Positions 14,686 through 21,786 of a DNA stretch of 35,487 bases are shown one piece after another. The stretch's first letter is position 1, and each line of letters begins with the position of its first letter. The stretch spans positions 1-35,487 of the forward strand of contig NZ_BMRK01000033.1 in assembly GCF_014648595.1 (NCBI RefSeq), written 5' to 3'. A program made the position numbers and the translations under genes. This DNA is from Nocardioides luteus (GTDB taxonomy: Bacteria; Actinomycetota; Actinomycetes; Propionibacteriales; Nocardioidaceae). The notes below the pieces were generated by a model, which did no database searches, was not told the DNA's origin, and was given only the letters and a program-made list of their open reading frames with translations.

Positions 14686-15669
14686 ATGACTGAAGCGAAC
14701 CGTCGGCCCGCGACGGGGGACCTCTCGAACGTCCCGACCACGCCGGCTCGACACCCCGCACAGACTCGTCCCACGAACGGCACCGCGCCCGACCCCCTCG
14801 AGATCGCTGCCCGCGCTCTCGAGGGGGCGACGCCCGCGACCGAGTCGTGGTTCACCCCGGGCAGCACCCCGGTCCCGCGACCCGCCCGTCTTCGCTACAC
14901 GCCCTACGCACAGCTGCCGCAGCACGCCTACCAGCCACACCCCTACGCGGCCCCGCAGCCGTACCACCAGCAGCCGCGGCCGATCGTCTACGCCAACCCG
15001 GCGATGCCGCCGTACGCAGCCGCTCAGGCCCCGACACCGCGCGGCTCCCGTGCTCCGCAGCCCGACCCTGTCGAGAACCGCCCCGGCCGGAAGGCCGTGC
15101 TGATGCCGCTCGCGGCGATGGCGATCGCCTCGGCCACCATCGGCGCCTTCGCCCAGGCCAACTTCGCCGGCGACCCCAGCCTCCAGGCGCAGACCAAGCA
15201 GGTCAAGGCCCAAGCCGACCACTACGACGCGGTGCCGGTGATCGACCTTCGCACCCAGGACGTCATCGACGCTCCCGGCGTGATCGTGCCGAAGGAGCAG
15301 AAGGCCGCAGCCCCCGCCGGGGCCGCCGCGCCCGAGGCTCCGTTCGCCGCCCGCGCCACCGTCGGCGGCAAGCACTCCAACGGCAACTACGACGCGCCGT
15401 CCGAGGCCGAGACCTACGGCGGCGCGCACACCATGAGCGAGGAGATCACCCCGCCGAGCAGCGGCGGCGACACCTCCACCGACCCGGCGCCTGCGCCCGA
15501 GCCGGAGCCCGAGCCCGCGCCGCAGCCCGAGCCCGAGCCTGCTCCCGAGCCCGAGCCCCAGCAGCCGAAGCGGCTGACACTGGGCGAGACCGTGATCGCG
15601 CCGACCCTGGATGCGACCACCGGCATCGTGAAGACGCTGACCGGGATCGAGATCGATCTGACGCGCTAG
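14686..15669 (+). CDS. Pro-rich single-pass membrane protein, unknown function
   Basis: A 327-residue protein with no recognised domain. Residues 1-130 are Pro/Tyr/Gln-rich and probably disordered and cytoplasmic; one hydrophobic segment at about 136-156 (VLMPLAAMAIASATIGAFAQ) follows a basic RPGRK; the remaining part would be outside. The outer part contains an EP/AP-rich stretch (EPEPEPAPQPEPEPAPEPEP) that could span the wall, and ends with a short conserved-looking LTLGETVIAPTLDATTGIVK tail. AGGAG is 10 bases before the ATG. A very strong terminator follows, so it forms a single-gene transcript or the end of one. Confidence 0.75.
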   Translation: MTEANRRPATGDLSNVPTTPARHPAQTRPTNGTAPDPLEIAARALEGATPATESWFTPGSTPVPRPARLRYTPYAQLPQHAYQPHPYAAPQPYHQQPRPIVYANPAMPPYAAAQAPTPRGSRAPQPDPVENRPGRKAVLMPLAAMAIASATIGAFAQANFAGDPSLQAQTKQVKAQADHYDAVPVIDLRTQDVIDAPGVIVPKEQKAAAPAGAAAPEAPFAARATVGGKHSNGNYDAPSEAETYGGAHTMSEEITPPSSGGDTSTDPAPAPEPEPEPAPQPEPEPAPEPEPQQPKRLTLGETVIAPTLDATTGIVKTLTGIEIDLTR

Positions 15670-15685
15670 CTTCCGCACGCCTACC

Positions 15686-15722
15686 ACGGGCTGTGACCTC
15701 TCCCGAGGTCACAGCCCGTTTT
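15686..15722 (+). terminator. Intrinsic terminator
   Basis: A perfect 15-bp stem (ACGGGCTGTGACCTC / GAGGTCACAGCCCGT) with a TCCC loop is followed by TTTT. It lies 16 bp after the stop codon of the Pro-rich membrane protein gene. Confidence 0.92.
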
Positions 15723-15819
15723 GCATGTATTCGGACGAGTTATCCCTGGTCAGGAAGAACTACGAAGAAATAGGACCTCCGGCCCGATAACTTCCCTGGT
15801 TTTCCCTCGTTTGAGCGAT

Positions 15820-15907
15820 GTGCCACCCCTTAACTCGGGAGTGCGCCAGGTTCCCCCGGATCTGGCAGGTGGCACGGCCCCGTTGCGGGGATCTTGGGGG
15901 ATCCCCA
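15820..15907 (+). promoter_or_regulatory. Structured 5' leader of the choice-of-anchor P gene
   Basis: Three inverted repeats occur in the leader: GTGCCACC (15820-15827) with GGTGGCAC (15868-15875), enclosing GCCAG/CTGGC; then CCCCG-TTG-CGGGG; then GGGGATC with GATCCCC close to the ribosome-binding site. This suggests a folded untranslated leader that may affect stability or translation. It does not match a riboswitch class that I can name. Confidence 0.4.
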
Positions 15908-15932
15908 CCGCAGAATCGGAGTCCAATCCACA

Positions 15933-17216
15933 ATGCGAAGCATGCGCACGCTCGTGCTGTCTGCAGCCGCCGCCGCTCTCACTGGCGGTGTCCTGGCTGT
16001 GCCAGCACCCTCACAGGCCGCTCTGACGACCACGTCCTTCGGGATGTTCGCCAACGGCTTCGGCACCCGCGTCACCGGTGGCAGCCTGCCGGCAAACTCG
16101 GGCGACCTCGGATACCAGACTGTCGGGTGCACCCGTAAGGCTGGTCACGACGTCAGCAACAACACCGCCGGCGCGAAGGTGCCGGGCCTCGGCAACATCG
16201 GTGTGACCAAGACCCGCCAGCGCACCATCAAGTCGGGCAAGACCGTCAAGGTCATCTCGGAGCACAAGGTCGCCGACGTCGTGCTCAACAAGAGCCCGCT
16301 GGGCAAGGTGACCATCGAGGGTCTCAGCTCCGTCTCCCAGGCCTGGTGGGACGGCAGCAAGTTCAAGGCCGACTCGAAGGCGAAGATCGCTCACGTGATC
16401 CTCGACCCGGCCGGCCCCGGCCAGAAGATCGACCTGCCGATCCCGGGCAACGACCGTCCGCTCGTGATCCCGGGCATCGCCACCATCGGTCTCGGCAACA
16501 CCACGGAGCGCACCAGCGCCAACGGCGCGATGTCCTACGCCAACGGCATCTACATCAAGCTCCACGGCACCGACTCCGAGGTCATCGTCGGCCGCTCGCG
16601 CGCCGACATCAACAGCAAGGTCTACTCGGGTGTCTTCGGTGGCTTCGGTGCCGCCGTCGACGCCTCGGTCCTCGGTGGCACCGTCGAGGTCGGCAAGAAC
16701 CCGCTGACCAACGTCACCTGCACCGGCACCGGCGGCAAGGAGCTCACCAAGTCCCTCGCCGGCGTTCCGCTGGGCGACGCGGGCAACCTGGTGAACGTCA
16801 AGGGTCTCTCCAGCGGTCAGCGCTCGAGCCAGACCAAGACCTCCGCCTCCGGCTACGCCTTCGGTGAGGTCGCCAACGTCAACATCGGCGACGGCGCCAT
16901 CCGCATCGAGGCCATCCGCGCCCAGGCGAACGCGAAGTACACCAAGGGCAAGGGCACCTCGGTGTCCACCTCCGGCACCAAGTTCGGTGACATCTACATC
17001 AACGACCAGAAGGTCTCCCTCGCTCAGCTCGGTTCGGCGCTCTCCCGCGTCGACATCCCGGGTCTGCTCAAGATCGAGACCAACGTGGTCACCAACCGCA
17101 GCAAGAAGCTGATCGAGGTCGTCGCCCTGCGGCTGACGCTCCTCGACGCGACCGAGGGCACCAAGACCCACGTGAACATCGGTCACGCCCGCTTCGCGGT
17201 GAACCCGGACAAGTGA
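15933..17216 (+). CDS. Secreted choice-of-anchor P family protein
   Basis: A 427-residue exported protein. The signal peptide MRSMRTLVLSAAAAALTGGV ends near APSQA-ALTT. The mature part is Gly/Ser/Thr/Lys-rich and beta-strand-like, with repeated alternating segments (TSFGMFANGFGTRVTGG, DVVLNKSPLGKVTIEGLSSV, NGAMSYANGIYIKLHGTDSE, GYAFGEVANVNIGDGAIRIE, LRLTLLDATEGTKTHVNIGH) typical of the actinobacterial choice-of-anchor P proteins. No LPxTG or transmembrane anchor is visible at the C-terminus. Its function is unknown; it is probably a wall or surface protein. GGAG lies 11 bases before the ATG, and the transcript has a structured leader and its own terminator. Confidence 0.82.
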   Translation: MRSMRTLVLSAAAAALTGGVLAVPAPSQAALTTTSFGMFANGFGTRVTGGSLPANSGDLGYQTVGCTRKAGHDVSNNTAGAKVPGLGNIGVTKTRQRTIKSGKTVKVISEHKVADVVLNKSPLGKVTIEGLSSVSQAWWDGSKFKADSKAKIAHVILDPAGPGQKIDLPIPGNDRPLVIPGIATIGLGNTTERTSANGAMSYANGIYIKLHGTDSEVIVGRSRADINSKVYSGVFGGFGAAVDASVLGGTVEVGKNPLTNVTCTGTGGKELTKSLAGVPLGDAGNLVNVKGLSSGQRSSQTKTSASGYAFGEVANVNIGDGAIRIEAIRAQANAKYTKGKGTSVSTSGTKFGDIYINDQKVSLAQLGSALSRVDIPGLLKIETNVVTNRSKKLIEVVALRLTLLDATEGTKTHVNIGHARFAVNPDK

Positions 17217-17241
17217 GCCTGAACCACTGAGGCCGTCCTGA

Positions 17242-17284
17242 AAACGGCCCGCGGCCTGACCAGGTCGCGGGCCGTTTCTTCTTT
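17242..17284 (+). terminator. Intrinsic terminator
   Basis: AAACGGCCCGCG and CGCGGGCCGTTT form a 12-bp perfect stem with further CCTG/CAGG pairing inside the loop, followed by a T-rich tail (TTTCTTCTTT). It ends the choice-of-anchor P transcript. Confidence 0.92.
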
Positions 17285-17290
17285 ACCAAG

Positions 17291-17317
17291 TTACTCACGG
17301 GTAGTATCAACGTACCC
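17291..17317. promoter_or_regulatory. Candidate operator upstream of etfD
   Basis: TTACTCACGGGTAGTA (17291-17306) is a partial palindrome (TACT...AGTA), overlapping a GGGTA...TACCC inverted repeat that ends at 17317. It lies ~80 bp upstream of the EtfD-like gene. Position and symmetry suggest a repressor site; a TetR-type fatty-acid regulator would suit the gene's role, but this is inference. Confidence 0.35.
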
Positions 17318-17397
17318 TTACCGCAGCCGAACCGGACGCACGCATTAGGCTCGGTTGCATTCCGGCAGTCCTGCCCGCTGATGAGGAGCGCCTAGGC

Positions 17398-20300
17398 ATG
17401 TTGCAGATCATCACCATCGTCGTGTGCCTCGCGACAACGGTGGCCGCCGTCTACCTGACGATCAAGGCGGTCAGGTCCATGCTCGCGGTCATCAAGATCG
17501 GTACGCCGATCAGCCGCGTCGACCACCCGCTGGCCCGCACGCTGACGATGCTGAAAGAGACAGTTCTCCACACGCGCATGCTGCAGTGGACCTGGGTCGG
17601 CATCCTGCACTGGTTCGCCTTCGCGGCGTTCATCGTGCTGGCGACCGCGGTCGGCTCGGCGTACTTCCAGCTCTTCTCCGCCGACTGGACGATCCCGGTC
17701 ATCGGGAAGTTCTTCGCCTACGAGTGGATCGCCGAGGTGCTCGGCCTCCTCGGCGCGGTGGGCATCATCCCGCTGATCATCTACCGGCTGCTGCACCAGC
17801 CGAAGAACCTCGGCCGCGGCACCCGCTTCTACGGCTCGGTGATGTGGCAGGCGTTCTTCGTCGAGGCGATGGTGCTGCTGGAGTCGATCGCGATCCTGTT
17901 CATCCGCGGTGCGGAGTACAACCTGGCCCTGGCCAAGGGCGGCGAGCACGCCGAGCACGCGACCGGCTTTCACTTCCCGATCTCGCAGCTCTTCGGCGGT
18001 CTCTACCCGACCGGCGCCGGCTCCATCGGCACGCTCGAGAACATCATCTACCTCATCGCGACCTTCAAGATCGTCTCGGCGCTGATCTGGCTGATGGTGA
18101 TCTCGACCAACCTGACGATGGGTGTCGCCTGGCACCGCTTCACCGCCTGGTTCAACATCTGGTTCAAGCGCGAGGGCACGCCGCGCACCTCTGACGGCGC
18201 CCGCCCGCTCGGCACCGCCCTCGGCGCCATCAAGCCGATGCTCATCGACGGCAAGCCCGTCACCCTCGAGGACGTCGAGGAGGACCGCATCCCCGAGGAC
18301 GCCATCCTCGGCGCCGGTTCGATCACGGACTTCTCCTGGAAGGGCATCCTCGACTTCACCACGTGCACCGAGTGCGGTCGCTGCCAGTCGCAGTGCCCGG
18401 CCTGGAACACCGAGAAGCCGCTCTCGCCCAAGCTGCTGGTGATGGGCATGCGCGAGCACGCGTACGCCGCCGCCAACGCCGACGCCGAGAGCCGGGGCGA
18501 CCTGCTCGAGAAGCCGCTGGTCGGCAAGGCCACCGACGCACCCGAGGGTGCCGGCGGCAACGAGGAGGTCCTCGACTGGTTCTACAACCCCGAGGACGGC
18601 GGCTTCGTCATCGACGAGGACGTGCTCTGGTCCTGCACCTCCTGCGGCGCCTGCGTCCAGCAGTGCCCCGTCGACATCGAGCACGTCGACCACATCATGG
18701 ACATGCGCCGCTACCAGGTGCTCGTCGAGTCCAACTTCCCCTCCGAGCTCAACGGCCTCTTCAAGGGCCTCGAAGGCAAGGGCAACCCGTGGAACATGAG
18801 CGCCAACGCGCGCATGGACTGGGCCAAGGACCTGCCCTTCGAGGTCAAGGAGGTCGGCAAGGACATCGAGTCGCTCGAGGAGGTCGACTGGCTGTTCTGG
18901 GTCGGCTGCGCCGGGGCGTACGAGGACCGTGCCAAGAAGACCACCCGCGCGGTGGCCGAGCTGCTCGACATCGCCGGGGTCTCCTTCGGCGTGCTCGGCA
19001 ACGGCGAGACCTGCACCGGTGACTCCGCTCGCCGCGCCGGCAACGAGTTCGTCTTCCAGGGCCTGGCTCAGCAGAACGTCGAGACGTTCAAGGAGTTCAA
19101 GGTCAAGAAGGCCGTCACCACCTGTGCTCACTGCTTCAACACGTTGAAGAACGAGTACAAGGAGTTCGGCATCGAGCTCGAGGTCGTCCACCACACCCAG
19201 CTGCTCAACCGTCTCGTACGCGAGGGCAAGCTGACCCCGGTCGCCGACGGTGCCGGCGCCCACAAGCGCTCGATCACCTACCACGACCCCTGCTACATCG
19301 GTCGCCACAACGGCGTCTACGAGCCGCCGCGCGAGCTGCTGCAGATCATGCCGGGTGCCGACTTCAAGGAGATGCCCCGCAACTCCGAGCGTTCCTTCTG
19401 CTGTGGTGCCGGTGGTGCCCGCATGTGGATGGAGGAGAAGATCGGCTCGCGGATCAACGAGAACCGCACCGACGAGGCCGTCGCCACCGGCGCCGACCAG
19501 ATCGCCGTCGGCTGCCCGTTCTGCCGCGTGATGCTCTCCGACGGTCTGACCAAGGCCCAGGCCAACGGCTCTGCCCGTGAGGAGGTCGAGGTCCTCGACG
19601 TCGCGCAGATGCTGCTCGCGTCCGTCAAGGGCGAGCAGGCCACCAAGCTGGCGCCCGGCGAGGGTGCCAAGGTCGGCGCCGCCGCCAAGGCCAAGGCGGC
19701 TCCGGCTGACGAGGAGACCTCCGGCGCTGCTGCTGTCGCGGGTGGCGCTGCCGCCGGCTCGTCGCTCTTCGACTCCCCCGCCGAGGCGGCCGAGTCCGAG
19801 AAGGCACCGGCCGACGCGTCCTCGCTCTTCGACACCCCTGCGCCGGCCGAGCCGGCATCGGGCGGTACGTCGGGTGGCGGGTCGCTCTTCGACACCCCGG
19901 CTCCCGAGCCGGAGCCCGAGGCGGAGAAGCCGGCCTCGGGTGGGTCCCTGTTCGACGAGGGCGGGTCGCTCTTCGACACGCCTGCCGAGGAGTCGGCCGA
20001 CAAGGCCGGCGACAAGGCTGCGGAGCCCGCCGAGAAGCCGGCCGACGAGCCGGCTGCCGATCTCGGCAGCGGTGGCTCGCTCTTCGACGTACCCGCCCAG
20101 GAGGCCGAGTCCACCGCCCAGCCCGAGGCGAAGGCCGAGCCTGCCTCGAAGCCGGCGGAGGAGCCCTCCGTCGACCTGGGTGCCGGTGGGTCGCTCTTCG
20201 ACATCGCCGCCCCCGCCGAGGAGGCCGCTCCGGCCCCCGAGGCGAAGGCTGCTCCCGCTGCCGAGCCCGAGGCACCTGCCGAGGCGCCGGCCGCACCGGC

Positions 20301-20886
20301 CGCCGAGGAGCCGAGCGTCGACCTCAACGCGGGTGGCTCGCTCTTCGACATCCCCGCCAGCGAGCCCGAGCCGGCTCCGGCCGCTCCGGCCGAAGCCGCT
20401 CCGGCACCCGCGGCGCCTGAGGCCGCTGCTCCGGCAGAGGCTGCTCCCGCTGAGGCTGCGACTGAGGCACCGACCCCGACACCGACTGAGGCTGCTGCAC
20501 CCGTCGTCCCCGTCGCGGGTTCGGGTGTGAGCTCGGAGCCGAAGACGGACGTCGACTTCGACAGCCTCGGTTCGCTCTTCGACATCGAGGCGCCGGAGGG
20601 TGCGGTAGCCGCCGCCGCCCCGACTCCCGCCGAGGCCGCTCCTGCGGCCGAGGAGGCGCCGGTCGAGGACACCGCGGTCGAGGTCGACACTCCGCCCGAG
20701 CCCGAGCCCGAGCCCGCACCGGAGCCTGAGTCCGCCGCCGAACCGGAGGCCCCTGAGGCCGAGGCCCCGGCCGCGGAGGAGGCTCCCGCTCAGGAGTCGA
20801 AGCCCGCACCGACCGCCAGCGGCGAGTCGCACACGCCGCGTACGGACGTCGACATCCACGAGGCAGGGTCGCTCTTCGACCTCTGA
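17398..20886 (+). CDS. etfD: EtfD-like membrane Fe-S oxidoreductase with long SLFD-repeat tail
   Basis: A 1162-residue protein. The first ~260 residues hold about five membrane segments (NarI-like). Two 4Fe-4S ferredoxin motifs follow: Cys323, 326, 329, 333 (CTECGRCQSQCP) and Cys413, 416, 419, 423 (CTSCGACVQQCP). Two CCG (heterodisulfide-reductase type) domains include Cys576/579 (CAHC), Cys632 (HDPCYIGRHNGVYEPPREL) and Cys668/669 (FCCGAGGARMW). This is the architecture of M. tuberculosis Rv0338c/EtfD, thought to pass electrons from ETF (acyl-CoA dehydrogenases) to menaquinone. Unlike that ~880-aa protein, residues ~745-1162 form an Ala/Pro/Glu-rich, presumably disordered tail with ten SLFD motifs, the last ending the protein (GSLFDL). 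GAGGAG lies 9 bases before the ATG. Own terminator downstream. Confidence 0.9.
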   Translation: MLQIITIVVCLATTVAAVYLTIKAVRSMLAVIKIGTPISRVDHPLARTLTMLKETVLHTRMLQWTWVGILHWFAFAAFIVLATAVGSAYFQLFSADWTIPVIGKFFAYEWIAEVLGLLGAVGIIPLIIYRLLHQPKNLGRGTRFYGSVMWQAFFVEAMVLLESIAILFIRGAEYNLALAKGGEHAEHATGFHFPISQLFGGLYPTGAGSIGTLENIIYLIATFKIVSALIWLMVISTNLTMGVAWHRFTAWFNIWFKREGTPRTSDGARPLGTALGAIKPMLIDGKPVTLEDVEEDRIPEDAILGAGSITDFSWKGILDFTTCTECGRCQSQCPAWNTEKPLSPKLLVMGMREHAYAAANADAESRGDLLEKPLVGKATDAPEGAGGNEEVLDWFYNPEDGGFVIDEDVLWSCTSCGACVQQCPVDIEHVDHIMDMRRYQVLVESNFPSELNGLFKGLEGKGNPWNMSANARMDWAKDLPFEVKEVGKDIESLEEVDWLFWVGCAGAYEDRAKKTTRAVAELLDIAGVSFGVLGNGETCTGDSARRAGNEFVFQGLAQQNVETFKEFKVKKAVTTCAHCFNTLKNEYKEFGIELEVVHHTQLLNRLVREGKLTPVADGAGAHKRSITYHDPCYIGRHNGVYEPPRELLQIMPGADFKEMPRNSERSFCCGAGGARMWMEEKIGSRINENRTDEAVATGADQIAVGCPFCRVMLSDGLTKAQANGSAREEVEVLDVAQMLLASVKGEQATKLAPGEGAKVGAAAKAKAAPADEETSGAAAVAGGAAAGSSLFDSPAEAAESEKAPADASSLFDTPAPAEPASGGTSGGGSLFDTPAPEPEPEAEKPASGGSLFDEGGSLFDTPAEESADKAGDKAAEPAEKPADEPAADLGSGGSLFDVPAQEAESTAQPEAKAEPASKPAEEPSVDLGAGGSLFDIAAPAEEAAPAPEAKAAPAAEPEAPAEAPAAPAAEEPSVDLNAGGSLFDIPASEPEPAPAAPAEAAPAPAAPEAAAPAEAAPAEAATEAPTPTPTEAAAPVVPVAGSGVSSEPKTDVDFDSLGSLFDIEAPEGAVAAAAPTPAEAAPAAEEAPVEDTAVEVDTPPEPEPEPAPEPESAAEPEAPEAEAPAAEEAPAQESKPAPTASGESHTPRTDVDIHEAGSLFDL
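19762..20883 (+). repeat. Ten-copy SLFD-motif repeat region in EtfD-like tail
   Basis: Ten (G/S)SLFD motifs occur between residue 789 and the C-terminus. Nine of ten use the identical 12 bases TCGCTCTTCGAC. The later copies share a longer pattern, a (V/A)D(L/F/I)-x3-GSLFD(V/I/L) unit such as VDLGAGGSLFDI and VDIHEAGSLFDL, separated by variable Ala/Pro/Glu spacers. Confidence 0.9.
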
Positions 20887-20910
20887 CCCTCCCGCAGCTC
20901 CGCTGCACCA

Positions 20911-20952
20911 GACGATGGCACCTTGTGATCCCGCAAGGTGCCATCGTCATTT
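20911..20952 (+). terminator. Intrinsic terminator of etfD
   Basis: GACGATGGCACCTTG and CAAGGTGCCATCGTC form a perfect 15-bp stem with an 8-base loop, followed by ATTTT. It lies 24 bp after the EtfD-like stop codon. Confidence 0.92.
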
Positions 20953-20955
20953 TCG

Positions 20956-21025
20956 CCGAGACGTCACGTACGTCGGCCGAGATGGCACCGCCCTGCCAAC
21001 TCGGCCGACGTAGCCGACGTCTCGG
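20956..21025. repeat. Large compound inverted repeat (28 paired bases, 70 nt)
   Basis: From outside in: CCGAGACGTC pairs with GACGTCTCGG (10 bp), a 3x3 internal loop, TACGTCGGCCGAG pairs with CTCGGCCGACGTA (13 bp), an A/A mismatch, TGGCA pairs with TGCCA (5 bp), and a 6-base loop CCGCCC. No T-tract follows on either strand. It immediately follows the etfD terminator and precedes the HicB-like gene operator. It could be a REP-like element, a cruciform or a structured RNA. Confidence 0.8.
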
Positions 21026-21053
21026 CCGACGCGCCTGACGCCTCGGCGGGGTC

Positions 21054-21105
21054 TGACATCACGTGATGTCATGATGGGGTTGCTATGACGTCATAGTGAT
21101 GTCAT
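21054..21105. promoter_or_regulatory. Palindromic operator/promoter array before HicB-like gene
   Basis: A perfect 18-base palindrome TGACATCACGTGATGTCA (21054-21071) is followed by a perfect 14-base palindrome CTATGACGTCATAG (21083-21096) and another half site TGATGTCAT (21098-21106). The region is AT-richer than its surroundings and ends ~10 bp before the ATG. Such repeated TGAYGTCA sites next to a ribbon-helix-helix gene suggest autoregulation (inference). CATAGT words could serve as -10 elements. Confidence 0.6.
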
Positions 21106-21115
21106 AGTGGTGCGT

Positions 21116-21697
21116 ATGGACATCACGCCGTACATCGACAGCCTGCGACGGGACCTGCTGGCCGCAGCCGAGGCCTCGGGGCCCGAGGCACGGGAGACCG
21201 CGGAGCGGCTCACCTACGCCCTCGACCCGGCTGCCCGGCTGGCGGTCATGGAGGCGGTGAGCCAGGCGGCGGCCGAGATCACCGCGGAGCTGCCGACGGG
21301 CAACGTCGACGTACGCCTGCGGGGCCGTGACCTGGAGTTCGGCGTCACGCTTCCCGAGCTCACCGAGCCGGTCCCCCCGACGCCGCCGGCTCCGCCCGCC
21401 CCTCCCGCTCCCCCGGCGCCGCCCGAGCCCGAGGGCGACGACGCCCTCGCCCGGGTGACGCTGCGCATCCCGGAGTCGCTCAAGGCGAAGGCGGAGGAGG
21501 CCGCTGCGGACGCAGGGCAGTCGCTCAACACCTGGCTCGTAAACGCGGTCCGTGCGGCGACCCGCGACCAGGCGGTGAACGTCGACGTCGACCTCGCCGC
21601 GATCCCCCACCTCGTCAACGAGGCGATGAGCAGCCTCGACCCGTTCCGCGGCGGCAACCGCGGACGGTCCGACCGCCGGATGACCGGCTGGCTCTGA
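21116..21697 (+). CDS. HicB-like ribbon-helix-helix protein (toxin-antitoxin HicB family antitoxin annotation)
   Basis: A 193-residue protein. The N-terminal ~80 residues (DITPYIDSLRRDLLAAAEAS, then VDVRLRGRDLEFGVTLPE) match the actinobacterial proteins usually annotated as HicB-family antitoxins; a Pro-rich linker (PPAPPAPPAPP) follows; residues ~119-155 (ARVTLRIPESLKAKAEEAAA, then DAGQSLNTWLVNAV) are a ribbon-helix-helix DNA-binding fold. No HicA toxin gene is adjacent, so a transcription-regulator role is more likely than a toxin-antitoxin role. The ATG at 21116 has no clear ribosome-binding site and sits directly after a palindromic region, consistent with a leaderless or nearly leaderless transcript. 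Followed by a DUF4097 gene, a pairing known in actinomycetes. Confidence 0.82.
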   Translation: MDITPYIDSLRRDLLAAAEASGPEARETAERLTYALDPAARLAVMEAVSQAAAEITAELPTGNVDVRLRGRDLEFGVTLPELTEPVPPTPPAPPAPPAPPAPPEPEGDDALARVTLRIPESLKAKAEEAAADAGQSLNTWLVNAVRAATRDQAVNVDVDLAAIPHLVNEAMSSLDPFRGGNRGRSDRRMTGWL

Positions 21698-21786
21698 CCC
21701 GACCCGACCTGAACTGAGCCCCACCACGTCACCACGGACGGCCGCCCGGCCGGCCCGGTAGATCAGCACACCCAAGGAGCAGCACC

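Noticed and set aside
15870-15910. Possible c-di-AMP (ydaO-type) riboswitch suggested by CCCCG...CGGGGAT...GGGGGATCC
   Set aside because: The resemblance is limited to a GC-rich hairpin and a G-run; the ~100 further nucleotides and the GGGUGAA-type block expected downstream are missing, as the ATG follows within ~30 bp.
17392-20859. A 1155-codon open frame on the minus strand opposite the EtfD-like gene
   Set aside because: It is a shadow of the high-GC third-position bias; the plus-strand frame has clear Fe-S and CCG motifs and a good ribosome-binding site, while the antisense product is low-complexity Gly/Leu/Arg-rich.
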